Shown here: positions 8,250-16,643 of the stretch, piece after piece
How the letters are laid out: the number at the start of each line of letters is the position of its first letter
Position numbering within the stretch: position 1 is the stretch's first letter
DNA from: Hyphomicrobiales bacterium
Lineage (GTDB): Bacteria > Pseudomonadota > Alphaproteobacteria > Rhizobiales > Rhizobiaceae
NCBI GenBank assembly: GCA_900469965.1
Contig: UBZP01000012.1
Location: 62,001 to 126,000 of the forward strand
Length of the DNA stretch: 64,000 bases
Direction of reading: 5' to 3'
Notes under the pieces: generated by a model
Told to the model about the DNA's origin: nothing
The model's input: only the letters and a program-made list of their open reading frames with translations
Databases searched by the model: none
Translations under genes and position numbers: made by a program

Positions 8250-9575
8250 TCAGATATTGTCCTTCAGCACATCCCTGAGCTTGCCGAACAGTTCGTCGAT
8301 GTGATGCTTCTCGATGATCAGCGGCGGGGACAGCGCGATGATGTCGCCGGTGGTGCGGATCAGAAGGCCCTTCTCGTAGGCCTTGAGGAAGGCGGAGAAG
8401 GCGCGCTTGGTCGGCTCGCCCGCGATCGGCGACAGCTCGATCGCGCCGATCAGGCCGACGTTGCGGATGTCGATGACGTCCGGGCAGTCCTTCAGCGAAT
8501 GCAGCCCGTCCTCCCAGTAGGAGGCGAGCTCGGCTGCCCGCGTCAGCAGGCCCTCCTCCTTGTAGGTGTCGAGGGTGCCGAGCGCTGCGGCAGAGGCGAT
8601 CGGGTTGCCGGAATAGGTGTAGCCGTGGAAGAACTCGATCAAGTGCTCCGGCCCGTTCATGAAGGCGTCGTGGATCTCGGAGGTGACGAAGACCGCGCCC
8701 ATCGGGATGACGCCGTTGGTCAGGCCCTTGGCGGTGGTGATGATGTCCGGCTTGACGTCGAAATACTGGGCGGCGAAGGGCGCGCCGAGGCGGCCGAAGC
8801 CGGTGATGACCTCGTCGAAGATGAGCAGGATGCCGTGCTGCGTGCAGATCTCGCGCAGCTTCTGCAGATAGCCCTTCGGCGGGATCAGCACGCCGGTGGA
8901 GCCGGCGACCGGCTCGACGATGACGGCGGCGATGGTCGAGGCGTCGTGCAGGGTGATGATGCGCTGCAATTCGCTGGCGATGTCGCCGCCATGCTCCGGC
9001 TCGCCGCGCGAAAACGCGTTCCGGTCGGGGAAATGGGTGTGCGGCATGTGGTCGACGCCGGTCAGCAGCGTGCCGAACATCTTGCGGTTGGCGACGATGC
9101 CGCCGACCGAGATGCCGCCGAAATTGACGCCGTGGTAGCCGCGCTCGCGGCCGATCAGGCGGAAGCGGGAGCCGTCGCCCTTCGCACGGTGATAGGCGAG
9201 CGCGACCTTGAGCGCGGTGTCGACCGATTCGGAGCCGGAATTGGTGTAGAGCACGTGGCTCATGCCCTCGGGCGCGATGTCGATCAGCCGGTTGGCCAGC
9301 TCGAAGGCCTTGGGGTGGCCGAGCTGGAAGGCCGGCGCGTAGTCCAGTTCGCCGGCCTGTTCGCGGATCGCCTCGGTGATCTTCGGCCGGCAGTGGCCGG
9401 CATTGACGCACCACAGCCCCGCCGTGCCGTCCAGCACCTGCCGGCCGTCATGGGTCTGGTAGTACATGTCCTTGGCGCTGACGAAGAGGCGCGGTTCCTT
9501 CTTGAACTGCCGGTTCGCGGTGAACGGCATCCAGAAGGCGCGCATGTCGTTCGGGGTGTTGACGCGGTTGGACAT
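8250..9575 (-). CDS. Omega-amino acid--pyruvate aminotransferase
   Basis: A 441-residue class III PLP-dependent aminotransferase. The cofactor lysine lies in ITTAKGLTNG, the PLP-contacting aspartate in LIFDEVITGFGR, and VNAGHCRPKI plus ATGLWCVNAGH-like residues mark the beta-alanine/omega-amino acid:pyruvate group. It moves an amino group from beta-alanine or similar omega-amines to pyruvate, giving alanine and a semialdehyde. The exact substrate is inferred. The start at 9575 is chosen because GGAG sits seven bases upstream; the in-frame extension to 9608 has none. No partner dehydrogenase is adjacent. Confidence 0.85.
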   Translation of the reverse strand: MSNRVNTPNDMRAFWMPFTANRQFKKEPRLFVSAKDMYYQTHDGRQVLDGTAGLWCVNAGHCRPKITEAIREQAGELDYAPAFQLGHPKAFELANRLIDIAPEGMSHVLYTNSGSESVDTALKVALAYHRAKGDGSRFRLIGRERGYHGVNFGGISVGGIVANRKMFGTLLTGVDHMPHTHFPDRNAFSRGEPEHGGDIASELQRIITLHDASTIAAVIVEPVAGSTGVLIPPKGYLQKLREICTQHGILLIFDEVITGFGRLGAPFAAQYFDVKPDIITTAKGLTNGVIPMGAVFVTSEIHDAFMNGPEHLIEFFHGYTYSGNPIASAAALGTLDTYKEEGLLTRAAELASYWEDGLHSLKDCPDVIDIRNVGLIGAIELSPIAGEPTKRAFSAFLKAYEKGLLIRTTGDIIALSPPLIIEKHHIDELFGKLRDVLKDNI

Positions 9576-9710
9576 GGCGATCTCCGTGGCCTTCTTCCGT
9601 GAGGACAATGGGGGCGGACGGGCGGCGCCGTCCCGGCAGGTTTCTTTACCTGTTGGTCAAATTATCGAAGCGCCCGGCATCGTCAAGTCTCGGCCGCATC
9701 GCGACCGCAC

Positions 9711-9747
9711 AAAAGAAAACGCCCGGCGGTGGGTGTTCCGCCGGGCG
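9711..9747 (-). terminator. Rho-independent terminator of the ArsR gene
   Basis: A perfect 10-bp stem (CGCCCGGCGG at 9720-9729 with CCGCCGGGCG at 9738-9747) with an 8-base loop is followed on the minus strand by TTTTCTTTT. It lies 22 bases after the ArsR stop codon. Confidence 0.9.
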
Positions 9748-9769
9748 TGAAACGGGTCCGTTCTTCCGG

Positions 9770-10105
9770 TCAGGCGTAGCGCAGCTGCCTGCTGTCGGCC
9801 GGGCGTGCCTCGCCGTAGATGGTGTCGATCGCATCCAGGATCGTCAGGACGGCGTCCGACTTGCTGGAATAATAGATCGTCTGGGCGTCGCGACGCGTGG
9901 TGACGAGGTTCTGCGCGCGCAGCTTCGACAGGTGCTGCGACAGGGCAGACTGGCTCAGTCCCACTTTCTGCGCGAGCGCACCCACGGCGATTTCGCCGCT
10001 GACCAAGACTTTCAGAATCAGCAGGCGCTTGGGATTCGCCACTGCCGACAGAAAGTTCGTCGCAACTTCGGCCTGTGCCTGCTCGTAGTCAGAAAAGGCG
10101 TCCAT
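9770..10105 (-). CDS. ArsR-family transcriptional regulator
   Basis: A 111-residue winged-helix repressor starting MDAFSDYEQAQAE. The helix-turn-helix is VGALAQKVGLSQSALSQHLSKLRAQNLV and the wing RRDAQTIYYS. It carries no obvious metal-binding cysteines, and resembles the BigR/SqrR-like and related Rhizobiales ArsR proteins only in outline, without their paired cysteines. ATG at 10105 has AAGGAG five bases upstream; the TTG at 10120 overlaps that site and is rejected. It is a single-gene unit with its own promoter and terminator. Its targets are unknown. Confidence 0.82.
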   Translation of the reverse strand: MDAFSDYEQAQAEVATNFLSAVANPKRLLILKVLVSGEIAVGALAQKVGLSQSALSQHLSKLRAQNLVTTRRDAQTIYYSSKSDAVLTILDAIDTIYGEARPADSRQLRYA

Positions 10106-10165
10106 CGGAAACTCCTTCAATGCGTATCAACTTCAATATGTGCGGTCCCGTACTGTATGACTGTT

Positions 10166-10194
10166 AGCATATAAACAAAACCGAACACATCAAG
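10166..10194 (-). promoter_or_regulatory. Promoter of the ArsR gene
   Basis: On the minus strand CTTGAT (10189-10194) and TATGCT (10166-10171) are 17 bases apart, close to the rhizobial housekeeping consensus, in a locally AT-rich stretch about 60 bases upstream of the start codon. Confidence 0.55.
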
Positions 10195-10233
10195 TGGCCA
10201 GAAATTGGGGGTCTGTGCATCGAGGGGGAGAGG

Positions 10234-11007
10234 TCAGGCCTGCCCGGCGCGCGCGTTGCGGAGCAGGTCGGCGAGGACCGTGCGCAGTTGCGCAGGATCG
10301 GTGAGTTCTTCTGCGAATTCAACACGTTTCAGTTCGTCTCCGGCGGCGAGGTCAATGCCCGCCGCATCAATTCCGCAAAGCGACCAATTGTTCCCCTTCG
10401 CGCCGCAGTAGTGGTTCGCATAGACCGATGCGGCCTCCGCGTGGTCGCTGTTCATGTGCTCGATTGCGGCATTTTCGCGGTCGGCGATGGCCTCGCGGGC
10501 GGGCGAACGAATCATGAGGTCGTCGCCCGACAGGAGGTAGGCCTTGCCGAAGCCGCCGTTCAGGTTGGCCCGCAGCGGCACCAGCCGGAAGAAGGTGAAA
10601 TCCGGGAAATCGACATAGAGCTTCGCCTTGGGGTGGCGCCGGACGAAGCGCTCGCGCAGGCGGGCATGCTCCTTGGTGTCGCGGGCGACCTCGTCTGCGG
10701 TTGCGATCAGCGTCAGCCGCGGATGGGCAAGCGGGTCGCCCTTGCCGGGCTCGCCGGCCAGCAGCGAAGAGCGGGGATCGGCGCGCAGTGCTTTCGTGTG
10801 GACGGACAGCGCGGAGACGAGGATCACCGGCGCGCCGTCGATGTCGAGACCGGTCAGGACGCGGGTTGCCAACGGATGGCCCGTCTCCGGCTCCAGCACC
10901 GCGAGAGAGGCGCTGCGGGCCGAACGCAGCAGCGTGCGGGCGAGCCTGCGGGCCTCGTCGTCGGTGTCGCGCAGGACCTTCGCACGGTCGTCCTTGCTGC
11001 CGGTCAT
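10234..11007 (-). CDS. HugZ-like pyridoxamine-phosphate-oxidase-fold protein
   Basis: A 257-residue protein with an N-terminal split-barrel flavin-binding-like domain (SARSASLAVLEPETGHPLATRV) and a C-terminal DUF2470 domain marked by IEHMNSDHAEAASVYANHY. This two-domain build is that of HugZ/HutZ haem-degrading or haem-binding proteins, so a role in haem iron use or haem detoxification is possible. No haem uptake genes are adjacent, so the function is inference. The gene is monocistronic; the ArsR promoter lies directly after its stop. Confidence 0.75.
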   Translation of the reverse strand: MTGSKDDRAKVLRDTDDEARRLARTLLRSARSASLAVLEPETGHPLATRVLTGLDIDGAPVILVSALSVHTKALRADPRSSLLAGEPGKGDPLAHPRLTLIATADEVARDTKEHARLRERFVRRHPKAKLYVDFPDFTFFRLVPLRANLNGGFGKAYLLSGDDLMIRSPAREAIADRENAAIEHMNSDHAEAASVYANHYCGAKGNNWSLCGIDAAGIDLAAGDELKRVEFAEELTDPAQLRTVLADLLRNARAGQA

Positions 11008-11110
11008 GGCTCGTCCTCGCCTTGTTGCATCGTCACGTTTCGAGCCGACGGGCGGGGCGGTGTCAAGCGGGATGCGGGCACTGCGACACTGCGGCCGCCG
11101 CGGCCTGCCG

Positions 11111-12154
11111 TCATTCGCGACGGCGATGGCGCGTCAGGCTCTCCACCACGTTCTGCGCGTTGATCATGCCGACGATCGCGCCGTTTTCCACCACGCCGAT
11201 ATTGCCCGGCTGTTTGGACATGGCGTCGAGGATGTCGACCAGCGGGGTCTCGGGCTTGGCCGTCGCCGTCACGCCCACCGCTGGCCCGCCGAGGCCCGGC
11301 TGCATCACGTCGCGGGCCATCAGCATGTTGATCGGGTTCATGTTCTGCACGAAGTCCGCGACGTACTGGTTGGCCGGGTTCTTGACGATGTCCTGCGGGG
11401 TGCCGCACTGGATGATGCGGCCGCCTTCCATGATGGCGATGCGGTTGCCGATGCGGAAGGCCTCGTCGAGGTCGTGGCTGACGAAGATGATGGTCTTCTT
11501 CAGGCGTCGCTGGAATTCCAGCAGTTCATCCTGCAGGCGGGTGCGGATCAACGGATCGAGGGCGGAGAAGGGCTCGTCCATCAGGAGGATCGGGGCGCCG
11601 GTGGCGAAGGCGCGGGCGAGGCCGACCCGCTGCTGCATGCCGCCGGAGAGCTCGTTGACCTTGCGGCCGGCCCATTGCGTCAGGTTGACGAGCTTCAGCT
11701 GTTCGTCGACGCGGGCCTTGCGCTCGGCCTCCGGCATGCCCGCCAGTTCCAGCCCGAAGCCGACATTGTCGGCGACCGTCCGCCAGGGCAGCAGCGCGAA
11801 CTGCTGGAACACCATGGAGACGGTGTGCATGCGGAAGTCGCGTAGCGCCTTCGGCGAACAGCTGTAGGGACTGAGCGAGCCGGTGCCGGTCTTGACCTGC
11901 ACCTCGCCGCGGACGACCGGCGCCAGTCCGTTGACGGCGCGCAGCAGCGTCGACTTGCCGGAGCCGGAGAGGCCCATCAGCACCAGGATCTCGCCCTCGT
12001 GGATCGAAAGCGAGGCGCCGGCGACGCCCATGACGAGCCCGGTCTCCTTGCCGATCTCGTCGCGGGTCCGGCCGGCGTCGACCATGGCGAGCGCCCGTTC
12101 GGGCTTTTCGCCGAAGATGATATCGACGTTGCGAAAGACGACGGCCTCGGTCAT
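11111..12154 (-). CDS. choV: Choline ABC transporter ATP-binding protein
   Basis: A 347-residue ATPase of the quaternary-amine (ProV/OpuA) type that powers choline import. It shows Walker A GLSGSGKSTLL, signature LSGGMQQRVGLARA, Walker B ILLMDEPFSALD and the H-loop FVSHDLDEAF. The C-terminal 70 residues look like a partial CBS regulatory region (GNIGVVENGAIVGMINAQNVV). The ATG overlaps the stop of choW by four bases, so permease and ATPase are translationally coupled. It is the last gene of choXWV, as in Sinorhizobium. Confidence 0.9.
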   Translation of the reverse strand: MTEAVVFRNVDIIFGEKPERALAMVDAGRTRDEIGKETGLVMGVAGASLSIHEGEILVLMGLSGSGKSTLLRAVNGLAPVVRGEVQVKTGTGSLSPYSCSPKALRDFRMHTVSMVFQQFALLPWRTVADNVGFGLELAGMPEAERKARVDEQLKLVNLTQWAGRKVNELSGGMQQRVGLARAFATGAPILLMDEPFSALDPLIRTRLQDELLEFQRRLKKTIIFVSHDLDEAFRIGNRIAIMEGGRIIQCGTPQDIVKNPANQYVADFVQNMNPINMLMARDVMQPGLGGPAVGVTATAKPETPLVDILDAMSKQPGNIGVVENGAIVGMINAQNVVESLTRHRRRE

Positions 12155-13023
12155 GCGCCTTCTCCTTCATCGGACGAGCGGAACAGGCGATCGAGAATGA
12201 TGGCGAGGACCACGATACAGAGCCCGGCCTCGAAGCCCATGGAGATGTTGACGGTGTTGAGCGCGCGGACGACGGGAACGCCGAGACCCTTGGCGCCGAC
12301 GAGGGCGGCGATCACCACCATCGACAGGGACAGCATGATCGTCTGCGTCAGCCCGGCCATGATCTGGGGCGTGGCGAAGGGCAGCTCGACCTTGCGCAGC
12401 ACCTGCGCCGGTGTCCCGCCGAAGGCCTGTGCGGCCTCCACCAGCGATTCCGGCGTGGAGATGATGCCGAGCCGGGTCAGGCGGATCGGCGCGGGAATGG
12501 CGAAGATGACGGTGGCGATCAGGCCCGGCACCATGCCGAGGCCGAAGAGGATCAGCGCCGGGATCAGGTAGACGAAGGTCGGGATCGTCTGCATCAGGTC
12601 GAGGACCGGGCGCAGGAAGGCGTAGAACAGCGGCCGGCGCGCGGCGGCGATGCCGAGCGGGATGCCGACGGCCATGCTGACGGCCGTGGCGGCCAGGACG
12701 AGCGCAAGCGTCTCCGTCGTCTCCTGCCAGTAGCCCTGGTTGACGATCAGGAGCAGCCCCAGCAGCGTGAAGACCGCCACGCCGACGGAACGGCGCAGGT
12801 ACCAGGACAGAAGGGTGATCAGCGCGATCATCACCAAGGCATAGGCATATTCGCCCTGCTCACTGGAAAAGGGTCCCTGCAGCACGAAGAGGATGGCGTC
12901 GATGCCGGCCTGCAGCACGACCTTGAGGAGATCGAACATCTCCTTGCCGTTGCTCGTCAGCCAGTTGACCGCAGTCTTGGCCCAGGGGCCGATGGGCAGT
13001 TTGAAATTCGTCAGCCAATCCAC
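12151..13023 (-). CDS. choW: Choline ABC transporter permease
   Basis: A 290-residue inner-membrane permease with about six hydrophobic helices. The binding-protein-dependent transport motif region is VEAAQAFGGTPAQVLRKVELPFATPQIMAGL, which contacts the ATPase. It forms the channel for choline with ChoV. A GTG at 13023 (VDWLTNFKLPIGPW) is chosen because GGAAGGCAGG lies just upstream and homologues start at the same DWLTNF segment; the longer form from 13077 lacks a ribosome binding site. It overlaps choV by four bases. Confidence 0.88.
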   Translation of the reverse strand: MDWLTNFKLPIGPWAKTAVNWLTSNGKEMFDLLKVVLQAGIDAILFVLQGPFSSEQGEYAYALVMIALITLLSWYLRRSVGVAVFTLLGLLLIVNQGYWQETTETLALVLAATAVSMAVGIPLGIAAARRPLFYAFLRPVLDLMQTIPTFVYLIPALILFGLGMVPGLIATVIFAIPAPIRLTRLGIISTPESLVEAAQAFGGTPAQVLRKVELPFATPQIMAGLTQTIMLSLSMVVIAALVGAKGLGVPVVRALNTVNISMGFEAGLCIVVLAIILDRLFRSSDEGEGA

Positions 13024-13183
13024 GGGTCCGCACCTGCCTTCCGAAGGGTTGATGAAACGCCATGCCGCATGTGCCATGCGCTTGCCGGAGCGGCGGTCGC
13101 AAGGGGCGCGGAGGCATCCGAAAAATGAGACTGATCAGTCTGCGACGCGCTTCCGCGGAAGCATATCGCACCGTCGATTTCAA

Positions 13184-13211
13184 GAAAGGCGGAAGTTGCC
13201 TTCCGCCTTTC
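13184..13211 (-). terminator. Stem-loop between choX and choW
   Basis: A perfect 12-bp inverted repeat (GAAAGGCGGAAG at 13184-13195, CTTCCGCCTTTC at 13200-13211) with a four-base loop starts ten bases after the choX stop. The minus-strand run after it is only TTTCTTG, so it may be a leaky terminator or a 3'-end stabiliser that raises choX mRNA over choWV. Confidence 0.6.
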
Positions 13212-13221
13212 GCAGCCTCGA

Positions 13222-14178
13222 TCAGAGGCCGAGAGCGGACTTGACGGCGGCCAGGCCGTCCGCGCCGTCCTTGGTCGTGACGCCTGCCAGCCAGGGCTCG
13301 ATGGCGGCGGGGTTGGCCTTCAGCCATTCGGCCGCGGCATCCTCGGCGGCCGTGCCGTCGTTGAGGATCTTGCCCATGATCTGGTTTTCCATCTCCAGCG
13401 AGAACTTCATGTTCTGCAGGAGCTTGCCGACGTTCGGGCACTCGGCCACGTAGCCCTGGCGGACGTTGGTGTAGACGGTGGCGCCGCCGAAGTTGGGGCC
13501 GAAGATGTCGTCGCCGCCCGAAAGGTAGGTCAGCTTGAAGTTGGCGTTCATCGGGTGGGGTTCCCAGCCGAGGAAGACGATCGGCTTGCCGTCCTGTTCG
13601 GCGCGGGCCACCTCGGCGAGCATGCCCTGCTCGGAGCTCTCCACGACCTCGAAGCCCTTCAGGTCGAAGGTGCCCTTGTCGACCATGTCGATGATCAGGC
13701 GGTTGCCGTCGTTGCCCGGCTCGATGCCGAAGATCTTGCCGTCGAGCGCGTCCTTCTGGGCGGCGATGTCCTTGAAGTCCTTGATGCCGAGCTCGGCGCC
13801 CTTGGCGTTGGTGGCGAGCGTGTACTTGGCACCTTCGAGGTTCTCGCGCACCGTCTCCACCGAGCCGTCCTCGCGGAAGGGCTTGATGTCGGCTTCCATC
13901 GTCGGCATCCAGTTGCCGAGGAAGACGTCGATGTCCTTGTTCTTCAGCGACTGGTAGGTGACCGGCACGGACAGTACGGTCGTCTCCGTCTCGTAGCCGA
14001 GGCCCTTGAGGATCGTCGAGGCCGTCGCGGTCGTCGCGGTGATGTCGGTCCAGCCGACGTCGGAGAAGCGAACCTTGCCGCAGCTTTCCGGCTCGGCGGC
14101 GAGCGCGCCGGATACGCCGAGTGCAATCAGCGAGACCGCGGCCAGCGCCGAAGTCCTCAGTGTCGATGCGAATTTCAT
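13222..14178 (-). CDS. choX: Choline-binding periplasmic protein
   Basis: A 318-residue substrate-binding protein with a Sec signal peptide (MKFASTLRTSALAAVSLIALGVSGALA, cleavage before AEPESC). The mature part matches ChoX/OpuAC: CGKVRFSDVGWTDITATTATAS, VFLGNWMPTMEADI and FLGWEPHPMN, which in ChoX supply aromatic and acidic groups of the choline site. It delivers choline to ChoWV. The ATG at 14178 has GGAG nine bases upstream; the track-length frame to 14235 would place extra residues before the signal peptide. It is the first gene of choXWV. Confidence 0.92.
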   Translation of the reverse strand: MKFASTLRTSALAAVSLIALGVSGALAAEPESCGKVRFSDVGWTDITATTATASTILKGLGYETETTVLSVPVTYQSLKNKDIDVFLGNWMPTMEADIKPFREDGSVETVRENLEGAKYTLATNAKGAELGIKDFKDIAAQKDALDGKIFGIEPGNDGNRLIIDMVDKGTFDLKGFEVVESSEQGMLAEVARAEQDGKPIVFLGWEPHPMNANFKLTYLSGGDDIFGPNFGGATVYTNVRQGYVAECPNVGKLLQNMKFSLEMENQIMGKILNDGTAAEDAAAEWLKANPAAIEPWLAGVTTKDGADGLAAVKSALGL

Positions 14179-14204
14179 GATGTCATGCTCCCCATTCTTG
14201 TTCT

Positions 14205-14224
14205 GATGCTTTAAGCCAAGCATC
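14205..14224. promoter_or_regulatory. Inverted repeat upstream of choX
   Basis: GATGCTT-N6-AAGCATC lies 27 bases before the choX ATG, in the likely 5' untranslated region. It may be an operator or an mRNA hairpin. No regulator gene is adjacent to support either. Confidence 0.35.
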
Positions 14225-14480
14225 AAAAACGTCATTATTCAAGCACTTTACCGCAGCCGGGTGGCTATCAGGCGACTAGTTTATTTCATGGCGTTTCGCA
14301 ATCCGGCGCAAGAATGTCGCTCAGAACGGAGCGCGCGGTATTCTGCAAATCCGGCCCTCTTCCCGATGGAAAACGTCGGTCTTCCGGTCCGGAAAACGCC
14401 GATGCCAAAATCATGGCAAATTTCTATCTCCACACTGCGACGATGACGGCTCCTCTTGCCTGCGGCATCGGGAGGACCAC
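14225..14480. other. Divergent intergenic region, choX to cytochrome c
   Basis: Together with the neighbouring small sites this makes about 400 bases without a convincing gene. It must hold the choX promoter on the minus strand, but I could not fix a -35/-10 pair with confidence. No RNA gene or repeat is seen. Confidence 0.4.
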
Positions 14481-14552
14481 ATGATGGTCGCCTCAGGGCG
14501 GCCGGCCGTCGTCCAAGTGCAGTCCCGGTCGCTGCCTTCCTTCATCGCATGA
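14481..14552 (+). CDS. Possible 23-residue small ORF
   Basis: A short frame MMVASGRPAVVQVQSRSLPS... begins seven bases after a strong ribosome binding site (GGGAGGACCAC) and ends 22 bases before the cytochrome c gene. No homology is recognised. The only support is the ribosome binding site and the position; it may be a leader ORF or chance. Confidence 0.22.
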   Translation: MMVASGRPAVVQVQSRSLPSFIA

Positions 14553-14574
14553 CCCATCCAGAGAAAGGAACGAC

Positions 14575-14949
14575 ATGAAGCTGGCAATCATCGTATCGAG
14601 CTGTCTCATCGCGGCTGCCACCGCGGCGCATGCCGAGGGTGACGCGGCCGCGGGTGCGACCGTCTTCAAGAAGTGCATGGCCTGTCACAGCGTGGACCCG
14701 ACCAACAAGGTCGGCCCGTCGCTGCAGAACGTCGTCGGCCGGCCGGTCGCCACCGTCGAGGGCTTCCGCTACTCCAAGGCGATGGTCGCCTTCGGGGAGG
14801 GCAAGACCTGGGACGAGTCCCTTCTGACCGAATACCTGGCGGCGCCGCGCGCCGTCGTGAAGGGAACCTCCATGGCGTTCGCCGGGCTGAAGAAACCCGA
14901 GGACGTCGCCAACGTCATCGCCTATCTGAAGGCACCGCCGGCGGAATAG
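14575..14949 (+). CDS. Soluble c-type cytochrome (cytochrome c2-like)
   Basis: A 124-residue periplasmic electron carrier. The signal peptide MKLAIIVSSCLIAAATAAHA is followed by a class I cytochrome c fold: haem attachment CMACH at residues 34-38, GPSLQNVVGRP, and the axial methionine Met100 in KGTSMAF. Cytochrome c2-like proteins carry electrons from the bc1 complex to oxidases. It stands alone; no oxidase genes are nearby. The ribosome binding site is GAGAAAGGAACGAC. Confidence 0.88.
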   Translation: MKLAIIVSSCLIAAATAAHAEGDAAAGATVFKKCMACHSVDPTNKVGPSLQNVVGRPVATVEGFRYSKAMVAFGEGKTWDESLLTEYLAAPRAVVKGTSMAFAGLKKPEDVANVIAYLKAPPAE

Positions 14950-15154
14950 GCCTGCCGTGCAGCCGGCCGGTCGATGCAACGCCCGGTCGGCCAATCTTCA
15001 AAAAATACTTATCTTTCAGGGCTTGCAGCGGCCGGCAGCCTTCCCACATCATGTCCAGTGCCGCAGCCGGCGGCCTTTGCCGGTTGCAGCGGGGCAGGTC
15101 CGGCCATCCGGTCGGGCGGGACGGGGCATTCGCCTTGGACAGAGGGGAGCAGGC

Positions 15155-16243
15155 ATGGCCACACTTCAGAACTTCGACGCCGAGATCGCGCGAACGCGCG
15201 AGACGGTCGAGCAGATGCGCAGCAAGCTGGAGCAGACCGGCATCGTGCTGGAACAGTTCGCCAAGGCGGACACCAAGATCGGCGATACCAATTTCGACAT
15301 CGAGAATGCGCGGCTGCAGGACGTGCTCTCCCAGCAGAAGGTGATGGAAGCCAACATCGCCGACCTGATCATCGGGCTGGAGGACGCCACCAACGTCTTC
15401 GGCTCCGAGTTCGAGAGCATGAAGAGCTATACGGGCTATGAGAAATTCATCGGCCTGTTCTCCAAGCAGAAGATGCAGCGCATGCGCACCGACCGCGTGC
15501 GCAACATGTCGCTCTCCGGCAATCTGCAGGAGCTCTTGTCCAAGTCGGATACGATCGTCGGCATCCTGAAGGACCAGAAGGCGATCCTCGACGGCCGCTA
15601 CAAGACGTCGGAGGCGAGCCTGGTCCAGGTGATCGAGCGGCGCAAGCAGACGATGGCGAACCTGGAGACGACGCAGAAGCGGATCGAGGAGCTGAACCCG
15701 CAGCTGCTCGACATCGAAAACCGGATCGCCGCCTCCACCGACCAGAAGACGCGCACGCAGCTGGAAGGCGAGCGCTCGGCGCTTGCGACCGAATACAACG
15801 AGCAGCAGGCGAAGGAGCAGGAGCTTCTGGCCGAGAGCCAGACGCTGGAGCGCTACACCTCGATGTTCCAGACCTTCGTGGATTCCCTGAACAACCAGAT
15901 CGCCGCGCAGAACACGCTGATCAACAAGCTGACGATCGATACCGAGCAGCGCATCGTGCTCTACAAGGCGCTGGAGGATTCCTTGAAGACGGCCGCGCAG
16001 CAGGACGTCGCCCACCGGATCAACACGCTCGGCAGCCAGGTCGACACCGCCGCCGAGGAGACGATGGCCGGCATCGGCGCCGCGGCGCAGAAGCACATCG
16101 GCGACCTGCTCGAGATGCACGAGAAGAACATGCTCGCCACCCAGGACATCCAGCGCCGCAAGAAGCTCGCCGACGACGCCTTCGCCCGGCGCTTCCAGGA
16201 GGTGATGGACAAGCACAACGCGTCCAACTACGTGAAGGCGTGA
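15155..16243 (+). CDS. Coiled-coil protein of an uncharacterised AAA+ cluster
   Basis: A 362-residue soluble protein that is almost wholly helical and charged, with long heptad-like stretches (for example around residues 145-240, ERRKQTMANLETTQKRIEE). No signal peptide or membrane segment is present. Its C-terminal part (LLEMHEKNMLATQDIQRRKK) faintly recalls the TelA/toxic-anion-resistance family, but this is an impression only. The ATG follows AGGGGAGCAGGC. It heads a run of same-strand genes with an AAA+ ATPase, so it may be an adaptor or structural arm of that machine (inference). Function unknown. Confidence 0.72.
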   Translation: MATLQNFDAEIARTRETVEQMRSKLEQTGIVLEQFAKADTKIGDTNFDIENARLQDVLSQQKVMEANIADLIIGLEDATNVFGSEFESMKSYTGYEKFIGLFSKQKMQRMRTDRVRNMSLSGNLQELLSKSDTIVGILKDQKAILDGRYKTSEASLVQVIERRKQTMANLETTQKRIEELNPQLLDIENRIAASTDQKTRTQLEGERSALATEYNEQQAKEQELLAESQTLERYTSMFQTFVDSLNNQIAAQNTLINKLTIDTEQRIVLYKALEDSLKTAAQQDVAHRINTLGSQVDTAAEETMAGIGAAAQKHIGDLLEMHEKNMLATQDIQRRKKLADDAFARRFQEVMDKHNASNYVKA

Positions 16244-16271
16244 CGGCGATGGGCGGCGACGGAGTGCCTCG

Positions 16272-16319
16272 ACCCCCCTCTGCCCTGCCGGGCATCTCCC
16301 CCTCAAGGGGGGAGATCGG
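16272..16319. repeat. Palindromic intergenic element, copy 1 of a 48-bp inverted repeat
   Basis: This 48-base block is the exact reverse complement of 16503-16550. It contains an inner palindrome of a C-run and G-run flanked by ATCT/AGAT. Elements with this CCCTGCCGGGCATCTCCCCC core are common between genes in rhizobia (RIME-like mosaic elements, from general knowledge). Confidence 0.8.
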
Positions 16320-16502
16320 CAGACGCTGCGACGTCGCTTCAACGGGGTATGGCTTTGAGCTGCGTCTGTCCTATCCGTGCGTCCGCCATCCGCAATGGTA
16401 CGAAGCATCATCACTGATCTTCGCTCGTCGGGCGCTGCCCCGGGCTGCCCTTCGTCATTCCGCTTCAGGACGGTCCGCGGGGTACCGCGGCGCCGCGGCG
16501 GA
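16320..16502. other. Spacer between the inverted repeat copies
   Basis: About 180 bases with no convincing gene. An open frame runs through it into the next gene, but it has no start signals and consists of repeat-derived sequence. A GC-rich dyad lies near its right end (CCGCGGGGTACCGCGG). Confidence 0.5.
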
Positions 16503-16550
16503 CCGATCTCCCCCCTTGAGGGGGAGATGCCCGGCAGGGCAGAGGGGGGT
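16503..16550. repeat. Palindromic intergenic element, copy 2 (inverted)
   Basis: Exact reverse complement of 16272-16319 across all 48 bases. The two copies can fold into one long cruciform in the transcript between the coiled-coil gene and the next gene of the cluster. Confidence 0.8.
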
Positions 16551-16579
16551 GGCGGCGTGCCGCTGGCTTTGCATGCGTG

Positions 16580-16635
16580 GTGCCCCCCCATCCGGCGCTT
16601 CGCGCCACCTTCTCCCCGCGAGGGAGAAGCGGGAG
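16580..16635. repeat. Second type of palindromic element
   Basis: Contains GGCGCTTCGCGCC and TTCTCCCCGCGAGGGAGAA, two short palindromes in tandem. This is another repeat type frequent between rhizobial genes. It ends just before the next start codon and supplies its ribosome binding site. Confidence 0.6.
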
Positions 16636-16643
16636 CGGCAGCC

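Noticed and set aside
16377-16643. N-terminal extension of the 382-residue cluster protein
   Set aside because: The extension is translated from palindromic repeat sequence and lacks a start signal; ATG 16644 has a ribosome binding site.
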